Shown: positions 18,901 through 28,700, counted from the stretch's first letter. The stretch: 32,907 bases of DNA from an uncultured Bacteroidota bacterium (GCA_903836265.1 CAILQK010000020.1:1-32907); one strand, 5' to 3'. Notes: generated from the sequence alone by a model not told the origin. Program-made: numbers and translations.

Positions 18901-20655
18901 GTTTTGCAGCGTTGACGTGAATCCGTTCGGGCCCGTCCATTCGAAAGCGGGAGCGTTTCCATCTGTAATGAGCCTGACAGTCAGATTCGGATTGGTACAC
19001 GTGTAGGCGCCGCCTGTCAGGTTTACCGAAGGCGGAGTGATGCGCGGGCGCACAACAGCATTCGACACACTGGTACAACCATTGTGCAGATCGGTAACGC
19101 GCAGCGAATAGGTGCCGGGAGCGTTTACGATGGGCGTCAGTGTGGTGGCGCCTGACACAATATTACCGCCGATAAGCGTTCTCCAGAAATAGGAGTAGTT
19201 GGGTCCTGTTGATCCTGATCCTTCCAGTTGCACTTCCGTAACTATACAGGTGAGTACCTTGTCGGGTCCGGCTTCTGCAAGGGGAGGCGTCAGATTACCC
19301 GGCACCTCAAAGATGGCAGTATCACGGCAGGCAACACCCCCTTTAAAATTTTGTACAATCAATGCGTACTGTCCGGGACGGTCGGCCACTGCTGTAATGG
19401 CATTGCTGATTACCTGTCCGTCGGGATTGAGCCACTTGTACGAAACAGTATTTCCGGTGGTGGAGCCAACACCCGAGAGCGGAACCGAGGTGACAGCGCA
19501 TGTGATAGTATCGGGTTGTTGAACTACTGCTTTGGCAGGAATTCTGACGAGGGTGAAATTCACGATACTGTCGCAGCCAAGATGGGAAACAAGCGTTTCC
19601 TGAAACTGGCCCGTTTCGCAATAAATGAGGCCATTAATTTCGTAACATTCATCCTTGCACAGGTATTTGACAGGGAGAGTCACCTGATTCAGTGGAAGTA
19701 CACGAAGTGTTTGTCGCACCACACTGTCGCAGCCGATGTAGGAATCGTAAGGAGTTGAAGTGAGCGTGTAAACCCCCGGGGCAGCGAGAATCGTATGTGG
19801 TTCTTCGGGCCACTCGTAAGGAATCTGTTCATAGCATACTGTTTCGTTCTGCAGAATGGTGGGAGGAATGGGAACATTTGATACAGCAAAGCATCTGGTT
19901 ACCGGAGCAGAGCAGGCATTTGAGACCGACACACACACATTGCCGCCGGCAGTGCCGAACGTAATTTCCACAGAGTTGTTATTGCCGGTTGCAGGAAGCG
20001 TGACAACGTTGCTGCCTCCGTTGATCTTTGCTCCCGCAGGAGCCGACCATGTATAGGAAACAGCGTTGTCAACCGGAGGAATCGAGTAGGTATCTGTTCC
20101 CTGGGGGCATACCGCCGGATTCCCGGTGATCTGGTCAACCGTACCCAGCGGTGGCGCAACCGTTGAGCCGCTTATGACAGAAATTGAGTAGGAACACATG
20201 GAACCATTGTAGCCGTCCACAACCAGCTGGTAACGGCGTCCGATTACCAGCCCGGCGGCCTGAATCAGAAAAGCACCGTTTGGATTCAGAAAAACCGGTC
20301 CGGGAGTACAGGCAATGGTGGTCAGGCAGTTTTCCAGAATAGCGGCCTCCAGGCCGGTACCTGTTGTACAAGTACCCGGAGTGATCGCGAACAGGATATT
20401 GGTGGAACCTGCAATAAAACCGAACCAGTTTGGATTCTCCACAACCAGATCACCGTGACACAATGCCGGATGAAAACCGGGTGGAGCCACAATGGAGGTG
20501 TTTCCGGTAACTCCGTTCAGATCGCAGGTAATACAGGTGGCAGCACAACTGTTGGCGAATGCCGGAGGAGCCTGGCAGGCAAACAATCCCTGGGCAAAAA
20601 GCCCGGAGATGCCTGTCAGCAATAGGGAAAAAGTAAAAATGAGCCTGTTGAGCAT
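15973..20655 (-). CDS. Large T9SS-secreted repeat protein (Ig/PKD-like repeats, SprB repeats, HYR domain, C-terminal sorting domain)
   Basis: Signal peptide MLNRLIFTFSLLLTGISGLFAQG starts at 20655, preferred over the upstream ATG at 20715. SprB-like repeats of the type GSITAVPGGGNGVYSYQWNSGSTS...YIVTVTDGEGC; HYR-like APSLICPPSLAL...YSYTDANGNTGTCSFEITI; T9SS type A C-terminal domain IRIFPNPANNWITVALPG...VFDMTGRRVL...GLYNVMINSG. Confidence 0.92.
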   Translation of the reverse strand: MLNRLIFTFSLLLTGISGLFAQGLFACQAPPAFANSCAATCITCDLNGVTGNTSIVAPPGFHPALCHGDLVVENPNWFGFIAGSTNILFAITPGTCTTGTGLEAAILENCLTTIACTPGPVFLNPNGAFLIQAAGLVIGRRYQLVVDGYNGSMCSYSISVISGSTVAPPLGTVDQITGNPAVCPQGTDTYSIPPVDNAVSYTWSAPAGAKINGGSNVVTLPATGNNNSVEITFGTAGGNVCVSVSNACSAPVTRCFAVSNVPIPPTILQNETVCYEQIPYEWPEEPHTILAAPGVYTLTSTPYDSYIGCDSVVRQTLRVLPLNQVTLPVKYLCKDECYEINGLIYCETGQFQETLVSHLGCDSIVNFTLVRIPAKAVVQQPDTITCAVTSVPLSGVGSTTGNTVSYKWLNPDGQVISNAITAVADRPGQYALIVQNFKGGVACRDTAIFEVPGNLTPPLAEAGPDKVLTCIVTEVQLEGSGSTGPNYSYFWRTLIGGNIVSGATTLTPIVNAPGTYSLRVTDLHNGCTSVSNAVVRPRITPPSVNLTGGAYTCTNPNLTVRLITDGNAPAFEWTGPNGFTSTLQNPVVNVAGTYHVTVTNGETGCTNTDSVQVINDANPPAIAVTGGDITCNRSVATVSVSSPVPGVVFSWTGPNGFVSSQASPTTTQLGDYQVTVTSPNGCSTTSVTQVVLNTTPPSTTLGVTTHLNCNNSTINLLATSIGNPVVLSHQWTLPGGGTISTGNQAYLPVTVPGDYGIFVINTSTGCSSTANFTVYQYGPVTAETTGLTDARCYDSQDGSITAVPGGGNGVYSYQWNSGSTSGVNNNLGFGTYIVTVTDGEGCSATASATVGSPSAIDPNTSGTDQLIAGAADGTATASPSGGVPGYTFSWSSGDSTAVLTGLLPGAYTVTVTDAAGCTALETVNVNGVNCTLETRLDVTGISCNGFNNGEAMLDIQGGANPVNILWSTGDSVSAIAFLSAGQYAVTVTDSLNCQEVQTFLISEPARLQANASGTATTGSNIFDGSAAASPTGGTGAYTYSWSNGSSEQSVTNLAPGLYTVTVVDENGCEDVQVVDVEAGLCNLTADLLTSNPLCPLASNGAATVLISGSGGQYAYLWSNGSTTASAGNLPAGTHYVSVTDESGCVAVVTVELANPPSLIVIEAFSTPTSCANAPEGTAGVTVFGGTGNPVVEWDNGQTGLTVTGLQAGIYTAVATDENGCDAYTSVTVASTDQVPPVMVAGNAVVAIGPEGNVFLTQQNLNVQITDNCGFGSFTTLPNEFNCSQLGDHQVILTATDNSGNVVHDTITVKIVDNSAPSLICPPSLALCYENRQVVYQAPTASDNCLNLGGSFNLVTGLPIGSVFPVGSTTNTYSYTDANGNTGTCSFEITIFPEIVVQVDTVINDFNFQTIGAVLIDVTGGLPPLTYSWLLNGQQVSTAQDLSGSPAGEYTLVVTDDNDCSVTRTFTISNTSATENPVLADGIRIFPNPANNWITVALPGELYGLETDIQVFDMTGRRVLSEHSEGDTQIRLPLSGFPEGLYNVMINSGSVRTSRIVVLVK
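16960..18320 (-). repeat. Tandem SprB-like repeat block inside the T9SS protein (approximate bounds)
   Basis: Six consecutive ~70-80 aa units sharing GG.G.Y.Y.WS.G.....L..G.Y.VTVTD..GC, plus a seventh diverged unit nearer the C-terminus. Confidence 0.75.
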
Positions 20656-20911
20656 AATCGGTTGTTTAAAGATGAACGTGGAACTGAATACCGGATTGTT
20701 CCCCGGGATATTCATGAGGATTATTGGTCAGGTACACTTTTCTTCAGTGGAAAAACGTGAAAGCCGATACCGGAAACTGACCAGGAGGCGGAGCTGCAAT
20801 TTACAGTTCAAAAATCGGGCCACAGCAGATACTTCTGCCAGAAAATGCCATTTTAATGGAGAAATATAACCAAAAGAACGGTATTTATGGCATTGATTAA
20901 AGAAAAATTAA

Positions 20912-22006
20912 TCAATGTCTGTTGTTTCCCCTGAACATATTGATTTGTTCCGGGCTGCCGAGCACCAGTATGCACAAATCGGTATCCAGAATAGTACGTG
21001 CAGCAGGGTGCAGTTCGAATCGTCCGTTCGGATAACGTACAGCAACAATGGGAGGAAGCTCCTGAGCAGTGAAACCCAACTCATCCAGGCTGAGGCCCTG
21101 ATAATCTTTTTTGATTTCTTTCACAGGAATTTCTTCCAGCACGAGGTCGTGAGGCTGCATATTGGCGAGCAGACTGATATATTCGATCAGATCGGGTCTT
21201 TTGGCGAGATTTGCCATAAAAAAACCTCCTATTCTTTCGGGAAGCACCACGTGGTCTGCGCCTGCACGATAGAGCTTGAGTTCGTCGGCAGGCCTGGTGG
21301 CCCGGGCTATTATCTTGATTTGCGGATTCATGCTCCGGGCTGTTATCACTCCCGACAGGTTGTTGGCCATTTCCGGGAGCGTCAGGATGAGCGTACCCGC
21401 TTTGCGGATACCGGCATTTTCCAGGATGAAATCCTCTGTGGCATCGCCTTCAATAAACAGGTAATCTGATTCCTGTACAAGCCAGTGAACCCTTTTGGCG
21501 TCGGACTCGATAATTACAAACGGTGTTTTCTGCTTCTGAAGTTCGTTACATACCTCGCCGCCGTGCCTGCCAAAGCCGCATATTATTGTGTGTCCGTTTA
21601 ATTCGCCGATGCGATCCATGATATTCAACTCCATAAAGACATGCCGGATTTCAGCATCTGCGAAGATACTGAAAATGGTTGAAACCGAAAATGTAAACAG
21701 ACCGATGTTGAACAGGACGAGAAACGAGGTGAACACCCTGCCCTCGTGGCTCAGTGGTATCACCTCTCCAAATCCCACCGTTGACAGAGTGATGAGACTC
21801 ATGTAGTAGGAGTCGAACCAGGACGAGCCCTCCACAATACGGTAACCCAACATTCCGGCCACAACTGCTACTGCCATCCAGATGATAGCCACGCGCAGCC
21901 GTTTGATAGCTGAAAAGACAATTTTTCGGTTTGAGGCCCGAGCCCTGGACAAGTCAGGCAGCCTGAAAAGCCATACAAGCAACCTGAGTGAAGCGAGCAT
22001 ATTCAT
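20912..22006 (-). CDS. Two-TM potassium channel with RCK/TrkA-N and TrkA-C domains
   Basis: Selectivity filter STVGFGEV between two hydrophobic helices; NAD-binding GHTIICGFGRHGGEVCNEL...FIEGDATEDFILENAGI; C-terminal TrkA-C-like region. Confidence 0.92.
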   Translation of the reverse strand: MNMLASLRLLVWLFRLPDLSRARASNRKIVFSAIKRLRVAIIWMAVAVVAGMLGYRIVEGSSWFDSYYMSLITLSTVGFGEVIPLSHEGRVFTSFLVLFNIGLFTFSVSTIFSIFADAEIRHVFMELNIMDRIGELNGHTIICGFGRHGGEVCNELQKQKTPFVIIESDAKRVHWLVQESDYLFIEGDATEDFILENAGIRKAGTLILTLPEMANNLSGVITARSMNPQIKIIARATRPADELKLYRAGADHVVLPERIGGFFMANLAKRPDLIEYISLLANMQPHDLVLEEIPVKEIKKDYQGLSLDELGFTAQELPPIVAVRYPNGRFELHPAARTILDTDLCILVLGSPEQINMFRGNNRH

Positions 22007-23325
22007 CAGTCAAATACGCCCACCACAATACCCTCTGAAGATTTTATATTTCTCACATTGAGTTTGCGCTGGTTCATGACAAGCGGAATAGTCTGGGAAG
22101 GTGTTGTCGGGAAGAACATATCTACTCCGTTCAGAAAGGAGAAACCGCCGAATGCCCCCACCGGAGAAAGTTCGGTTACACCATCGCCATCATCGTACAG
22201 GAAGTAGGTAATGGCTGTTTTGGACGGACTGGCATACTGCGGGGTTGACAATACCGAGTTGCTGACGGTGAGGGTATCCCGGCCATTCACTACTGCCTGG
22301 CTGCCTGAAAATACGTTGAGGACCGACTGGCCCTGCGTGTTGGGCAGTCCTGCCAGCAACAAACCGGCCAGTGATGGCGGTGGCGGGATAGTCCTCAGAT
22401 AGACAAAACTGTTCAGGTGAGTAATCGGCTCCCTGAAATAGTGGATAGTGCGCTGTCCGGGTGACGCCGGTATGGCCACAAATTCGAAAGTGGTGCTGGC
22501 CTTGATATTTTCAGGGCCCCATTTTCCTGATGCATCTGTGGTAAAGGTAAAGTCCGGAGTTGTTTTTACCCGTTCGCCGGTTGCCGGATCAGTTTCCCAT
22601 ATCTGCACCGTTGCGCCGGCGAGCGGAGTATTCTCTCCGAAATAAAGAACTTTCCCGGCCACACACACCAGCGGGCCCTGAACCTTGATTTCAGTAGTTG
22701 GGGGGAGTGTATTGTGAAAAAACTGCCAGACAGCGGAGAATGACTCCGCGCTGGTAGCCACCTGATAATGGTCTTTTCCACTCAGCTGTACATTCTGTGC
22801 TCCGGAAATATTGCCTCCCTGAACAATCTCGTCCTCTGTACTCCATATATTCAGGGTCGGCTCGGTTCCGCCCGGTCCGGCAGCTGATGTCTGAACGGAG
22901 GATCCGATGTGTACATATCCGTCAACTTTGGCAGCTCTTGCAGGATCAGACAGGTAGGTATAGCAAACACCACCACCGGCGCTGTGACCCATCAGACGCA
23001 CCTGCGAGGCACCTGTTTCCTGCAAAACCTGATCAATAAACTGGTCGAGCAATTGCGGAGTATTGCCGCCGAGCTGATTTAGACTGTTCCAGTCGAAGGC
23101 ATAAATAAGCTTGCTTTTGTAACCGTTGGTATGAAACAGCTGCTGGAATTTCGTCCAGGTATCGCCGGATGCCAGAAACCCGTGTACCATGACAACCGGA
23201 TAGAAACAGGTATCACAACCTGTTGGTGTGGCCGGAACCTCCCTCTCTTCAGCCAGATCCGCTGTGCCGGGCAATGAACTGCAGGATAACATCAAAAGGG
23301 CAATGAAAATGTAAATCAGTCGCAT
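22006..23325 (-). CDS. Alpha/beta-hydrolase (lipase-like) lipoprotein with beta-sandwich C-terminal region
   Basis: Lipobox MRLIYIFIALLMLSCSS; VMVHGFLASGDTW oxyanion region and nucleophile elbow LMGHSAGGG; C-terminal CVAGKVLYFGENTPLAGATVQIWE...TTDASGKWG beta-sandwich-like domain. Confidence 0.83.
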   Translation of the reverse strand: MRLIYIFIALLMLSCSSLPGTADLAEEREVPATPTGCDTCFYPVVMVHGFLASGDTWTKFQQLFHTNGYKSKLIYAFDWNSLNQLGGNTPQLLDQFIDQVLQETGASQVRLMGHSAGGGVCYTYLSDPARAAKVDGYVHIGSSVQTSAAGPGGTEPTLNIWSTEDEIVQGGNISGAQNVQLSGKDHYQVATSAESFSAVWQFFHNTLPPTTEIKVQGPLVCVAGKVLYFGENTPLAGATVQIWETDPATGERVKTTPDFTFTTDASGKWGPENIKASTTFEFVAIPASPGQRTIHYFREPITHLNSFVYLRTIPPPPSLAGLLLAGLPNTQGQSVLNVFSGSQAVVNGRDTLTVSNSVLSTPQYASPSKTAITYFLYDDGDGVTELSPVGAFGGFSFLNGVDMFFPTTPSQTIPLVMNQRKLNVRNIKSSEGIVVGVFD

Positions 23326-23484
23326 GTTGGTCAGTTTTTTCCTGTTCAGGTGACAAATATCAGAAATCACGCAACAATAAACAAAAAATTGCCCGTTCAG
23401 TTTAAAAATACCATTTTATTCGCTTTTGACAAAAAACTGTGCAGCCCGGGAAACAGCAGAATGTCGAACCGCGAACGGTCATAA

Positions 23485-25185
23485 TCAGGACGGGGAGGCA
23501 GCATTTGTATTTACTGAAGGGAGTCCGGACTGGTGAACAGATTTGACTGCGCGTCCGGAGGGGTCATTCATTTGCCGGAATGACTTGTCCCAGGCAAGTG
23601 CTGCCGGCGTGGAGCAAGCAACGGAAGGTACCGATGGCACACATGCGGCGGCGGCATCTGACGGAAAGTGCTGGCTGAAGATACTTCTGTAATAGTATTC
23701 CTCTTTGCTCATGGGCGGGTTCACCGGGAAGCGGAATCGTGCGTTTGCCAGCTCCTCACCGGATACAGACAGTGCGGTGACAGTTTTGAGCGTATCAATC
23801 CAGTTGTACCCTACTCCATCCGAGAACTGCTCTTTTTGTCTCCAGGCAATTTCCGGAGGCAGCAAATCTTCGAACGCCTTTCTGAGCAGCCATTTTTCTA
23901 TTTTTCCGTCTGCAGGGCGCTTTGCCTCCGGATTTTGTCGCATGGCTACATCCATGAATTCCTTGTCGAGGAAAGGAACGCGACCTTCCACCCCCCATGC
24001 GGCGAGCGACTTGTTAGCTCTCAGGCAGTCGTACAGGTGCAATTTTTCCAGTTTTCTCACTGTCTCCTCATGGAATGAGCGGGCATCAGGTGCCTTGTGG
24101 AAATACAGGTAGCCGCCGAAAAGTTCATCAGAACCTTCACCCGACAGTACCATCTTGATGCCCATGGATTTAATTACGCGTGCCATCAGATACATGGGCG
24201 TGGAAGCGCGAACAGTTGTCACATCATAGGTCTCCAGGTGATAAATCACATCCCTGATCGCATCCAGTCCTTCCTGAATGGTGAAATGTATCTCGTGATG
24301 TACTGTATTCAGGTGATCAGCCATGACGCGGGCTGCCGCCAGATCGGGCGACCCCTTCAGTCCGACGGCAAAAGAATGCAACCGGGGCCACCATGCCTCG
24401 GTACCGCTGTCCGATTCTATTCTTCGCGGAGCATATTTGCTGGCAACAGCGGCGATAATGGACGAATCCAGTCCGCCCGAAAGCAAAACACCATAAGGCA
24501 CATCAGACATCAGCTGTCGCCTCACAGCACTCATGAGTGACGAACGGATTTCATCAATATCCGCCGGGTTGTCTTTTACAGCATTATAGTCGGTCCAGTC
24601 GCGGTGGTACCACCGAACCGGCTCGTTGCCGGTCCTGCTGTCGAGAAAATGACCGGGTGGAAACTCCTCAATCCGGCGGCAGACTCCCTCAAGTGCCTTC
24701 AGTTCGGAAGCCACATAAAAATAACCGTGCTGATCCCACCCCATGTACAAAGGAATGATACCGATGTGATCGCGGGCAATCAGCCACGAATCTGTACGCA
24801 GGTCATAGAGTGCGAATGCAAAAATACCATTCAGTTCCTCCAGGAAACCGGTACCTTTTTCGTTGTAGAGAGCAAGGATGACTTCGCAGTCTGATTCAGT
24901 GGAAAATTCATATTTGCCCCCGAAGCGCGCTCTGATTGCCCGATGATTGTAAATTTCACCATTTACAGCAAGTACTACCTGCCGGTCGGGAGTGTAAAGC
25001 GGCTGACCTCCCGAGGCCGGATCTACAATTGCCAGTCTTTCATGCGCCAGAACTGCCTTGTCGCAGCTGAAAACACCGCTCCAGTCGGGTCCCCTGTGAC
25101 GCAACAGCCTGGACATGGAGAGCACCTGACTTCTCAGTACATCGCCCTCGTTGCGGGCGGAAAACAAACCAACAAATCCACACAT
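23485..25185 (-). CDS. asnB: Asparagine synthase (glutamine-hydrolysing), class B
   Basis: N-terminal nucleophile MCGFVGLFS at 25185; glutaminase RHRGPDWSG, LAIVDPASGGQPLY; synthetase VLLSGGLDSSIIAAVASKYA, SGEGSDELFGGYLYF, EGRVPFLDKEFMDVAM. Confidence 0.95.
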   Translation of the reverse strand: MCGFVGLFSARNEGDVLRSQVLSMSRLLRHRGPDWSGVFSCDKAVLAHERLAIVDPASGGQPLYTPDRQVVLAVNGEIYNHRAIRARFGGKYEFSTESDCEVILALYNEKGTGFLEELNGIFAFALYDLRTDSWLIARDHIGIIPLYMGWDQHGYFYVASELKALEGVCRRIEEFPPGHFLDSRTGNEPVRWYHRDWTDYNAVKDNPADIDEIRSSLMSAVRRQLMSDVPYGVLLSGGLDSSIIAAVASKYAPRRIESDSGTEAWWPRLHSFAVGLKGSPDLAAARVMADHLNTVHHEIHFTIQEGLDAIRDVIYHLETYDVTTVRASTPMYLMARVIKSMGIKMVLSGEGSDELFGGYLYFHKAPDARSFHEETVRKLEKLHLYDCLRANKSLAAWGVEGRVPFLDKEFMDVAMRQNPEAKRPADGKIEKWLLRKAFEDLLPPEIAWRQKEQFSDGVGYNWIDTLKTVTALSVSGEELANARFRFPVNPPMSKEEYYYRSIFSQHFPSDAAAACVPSVPSVACSTPAALAWDKSFRQMNDPSGRAVKSVHQSGLPSVNTNAASPS

Positions 25186-25217
25186 AAACAATTGTTTAAT
25201 CGTTACCAAAAACGAAA

Positions 25218-25242
25218 ATTAGTTAGCATATTGCTAATTAAT
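25218..25242. promoter_or_regulatory. Inverted repeat upstream of asnB, possible operator
   Basis: ATTAGTTAGC-atatt-GCTAATTAAT, 9/10 arm identity, 33 bp upstream of the asnB ATG. A minus-strand TAATTTTG (25248-25255) resembling the Bacteroidota -7 box TAnnTTTG is adjacent; a matching -33 element was not found. Confidence 0.4.
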
Positions 25243-25362
25243 TAATACAAAATTAGACATAATTTTAAAATAAAAAGCATTTATTTAAAAATGTGCTCAA
25301 AGAATACAAATTTGCTCCGGTTCCGGCCGGTCAGGGTTGGCACTTTCAATGAAATTTACATG

Positions 25363-25396
25363 AAAAAAAGCCCCCGTTTTGCTCAGAAACGGGGGC
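25363..25396 (-). terminator. Intrinsic terminator downstream of the sensor-kinase operon
   Basis: On the - strand: GCCCCCGTTT-ctgagca-AAACGGGGGC followed by TTTTTTT; 10-bp perfect stem. Confidence 0.9.
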
Positions 25397-25732
25397 CAAT
25401 AAACCTGATTTACTTCTAAACTTGAAAAGTAACTCCAGGAACCTAGATAATAACCTGTTAGACTAATAGGAAAACTTGATAATAATCTGGCTGAAGGACC
25501 AGTTTACATTTGGTGTTTCCGTTTTCGCATCGCTGTTGCAGATGGGCAACGATTGGGTTCGATCTGATATATTGTTTCAGTGGTTTTGTACGGCGCCATA
25601 CAGGACACAAGGCTTTGTCCCCTTGCAAACAACTGTTGCAAAAGTGTAACAAAAAAAACAAACCCATACGGCCTATTTATTGGTTGGCAGTTTTGGCAGT
25701 GTGGTTGGCAACGAAAATTAGTACTCGGTAAT

Positions 25733-28700
25733 TCAGTCTTCGAAAGCGAATGAGATTCGCACCTCTGTTCCGGTACCTTCTCCCTGCTCGTCAATATAAT
25801 CCAGCACTTCAAGTTTCATGTCGGGCAGCACCAGCGGAGCCATTCTGACAAGCCTGTCCTGGCTGATCTGCATACCTTTTGAGCTGGCGAATGGCAATCC
25901 GGAAGACCTGAATGCTTCTGCGGCTTTTCTTCCGATTCCGTTGTCGCGAATCGAAATGACACATCTCTCTGCGATTGTACTGACAGTAACAGTCAGCTTT
26001 CTGTTGTTGTGTTTCAATGGAAGCAAACCGTGTCTGATGGCATTTTCCACATAAGGCTGGAGCACCATTGGCGGTATTTGAATGAAACCCCATTCTGTAC
26101 TTTCACCGGGGGTTGATATTTCACATTGAAAGGTATTTTTGAATCTTATTTGCTCCATTTCTACATATTCACGAATGAAATCAATTTCGTCTTCCAGCGA
26201 TATAAAATCCCTGGAAGAGTAGTCGAGCACTCTTCGCATAAGTCGGCTGAACCTGTCGAGATAAGCCTCTGCCACTTCAGGTTTGCCGCCTACCACCTGC
26301 AGTTTGACTGTATTCAGACTGTTGAATATGAAATGCGGATTCATCTGGGCGCGCAGATTGGCCAGTTCCAGTTCTGTCAGTTTTTTCTTCAGTTTGAGGT
26401 CTTCACTGATTTTTTTCTGTCGCCTGAGCCACAGAAATGCGATGGCCCCGATGAAAAGCAATGAAATAAACGCACGGAACCACCATGTCTGCCACCAGGC
26501 CGCATTTATCCTGACAGGCACCCGCAGGGTTGAGCTGTTCCGGTAGTTTCCAAGTGCATCTGCCATCTGGATTTCAAGGGTATAATCGCCGGGCTGAAGG
26601 TTCCACAGTGTGAGGATGTTCGTGCCCCGCATGTATGTCCAGGCTGTTGTGTCGGAGTCAGACATCCTGTACCTGTAGTTATAAACGGTTGAAAGCCACG
26701 CCGGTCTTGCAGACAATACAATTTCAATTCCGCTTCTCGGATAATCAAGGGTGAGTGCCGCGGGATTGAAGAGCGTATCGGGCTCTTCGATTCCGAGCAG
26801 ACTTGCCTTCCATATACTGAGTACGGGTACATGCGCTGCATTCAATACCGAGTCCGGATGAAACAGGTAATATCCGCCTTCCGAACCGGCGTACAGATAT
26901 CCGCCCGGGAAGGTATCGAGGGTAAAGATGGCGCCTTCGGGCAAACCGAATTCAAGGCCAAAGGTCTGCAATTGCAGCGTTTTGGTGTCAAGCCGGAACA
27001 GTCCGCTCTGAAAAATCCCCCAGATATTCCCGTACAAATCCAGGGTAAGACTTGACACCTCGCTGAGTATGGTTTCCGGACCTGACCTGTCTGAGCTGTA
27101 GGCGTTGTAGCGAATATTGGTCGTATCCGTCCAGTCAAAGTAACCGAAACCTGCACTGACGCCTCCGAGCCAGAGTCTTCCGCAGTTGTCGTGCTGGAGC
27201 GTGTTAAAATCCGCCATGCCAATTCCCGCACTCAGAAATTCTTTCTGACCGAAGAAATCGAAGTTTCTGCCGTTGTCTTTTGAGCGACCGACCCCTTCGT
27301 CGGAGGCGAACCAGATATTTCCGTTCGGCACCTGGTGTACATCCTGAAACCAGGTGAGCTTGTTGTTGTTTGGCCTGTCAAATTTTTTCCAGCACTCGTT
27401 CCATCTGCCAGATGAATCTGATACGGAATAAAGGCCCCTTTTTGTACCCAGCCATATTTTCCCCGACTGATCATAAAGTCCGGATATGGCTTCTATGGCC
27501 TTCTCGGTCCTGATGAGACTGTCAAGTAGAGGAAGCGCCCAGCGTCTTGCGATACGATCGCCCTTCCTGTACCTGTAAATTCCCTTCCACCCTATAATAT
27601 GGAGCGTTCCGTTTTTATCGGCAAATCCTTCCCGGAAGCCGGCTTCACCAGCAAACGGCTCAATCGGCACGCTTGCCATTTGCCCGTTACTGCGATTTCG
27701 GGTAAAAAAAAATGGCTGGTTGGTAATCAGGAAGTCCGTGTTGTCGTGGCCGGCAACAAAACAGTGCATACTCGCTCCCGTCTGATATTTTTTGAATACC
27801 TGCTGTTCTTCAAACAGGAAAGACAATCCAAGTCGGCCCGCCTTCAGCATACACCACGAATTGTAGCCAAGCGACACCATTTTGACCATATAGGTGTCGG
27901 TACTGTACCTGATATCGGTGGACTTGTCGAGATCCTTCTGAAGCGGCAGTTCCAGGGTACACGACATATTCAGGAGGTCCAGCGAATAAAATCCGTAATC
28001 GCGTGTACTGATCCAGAGTTCGTGATCTGATTTCCATGCAAGACACGTAATTACGTTCAGGTCAACTCCGCTTGCCGAGGCAATTCGTTTTTCCCATGTT
28101 CGCGTCCGGGTATTGAATATATGAAGTCCTTCTCCCCAGCCACCAAGGTACAGCCTGTCCCTGTTATCGTGCAATATGGCATTCGAGGGGGGCTGTCCGG
28201 AAAAGCTTTGCGCGATCGGATACATAGAGAGCGTTGCCGCCTTTTCATCCCAGTAGAACATGCCGCGGCGACCTGTTATCCAGGCATTTCCGGGGGCTTC
28301 CGGATCCTGCACTGCCCTGTAAAGAAAATCAATATTGGGCAAATCCTGCGCTTTGTTCAGTACGACGGACGGGGCGACGGCTATGAACGTACGACTTTTT
28401 TTATCGTAAAAATCGAGTCCGACCCGCTCAAAGATCAGCATGACCTTTTCACCCAGGTCAAGCACATAGTCAATTGCATTATCTCTCGGCTGGTTACCGG
28501 CCGACCCGGGTTTGTTTTTATAGTGGACAAAGGACCCGTCGGGAGCCAGCACACCGAAGCCGTTATTGGTAAACGACATATAAATATACCCCTCCCTGTC
28601 TGTAGTCAGACGCTTGATCTGGTGCAGGGGTGCGTTGTCTTCCCTGCTGAACAGATTGATATGATCGCAGTTATACCCGTCGAAACGGTACAGGCCGAGA

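Noticed and set aside
16960-19560. Tandem repeats as a possible CRISPR or mobile array
   Set aside because: Repeats are diverged protein-coding SprB/Ig-like units, not identical short DNA repeats with spacers.
25458-25812. Small ORFs (69, 102, 73 aa) around the kinase 3' end
   Set aside because: Mutually overlapping, no recognisable domain, partly overlap the kinase coding frame or lie in noncoding-looking sequence.
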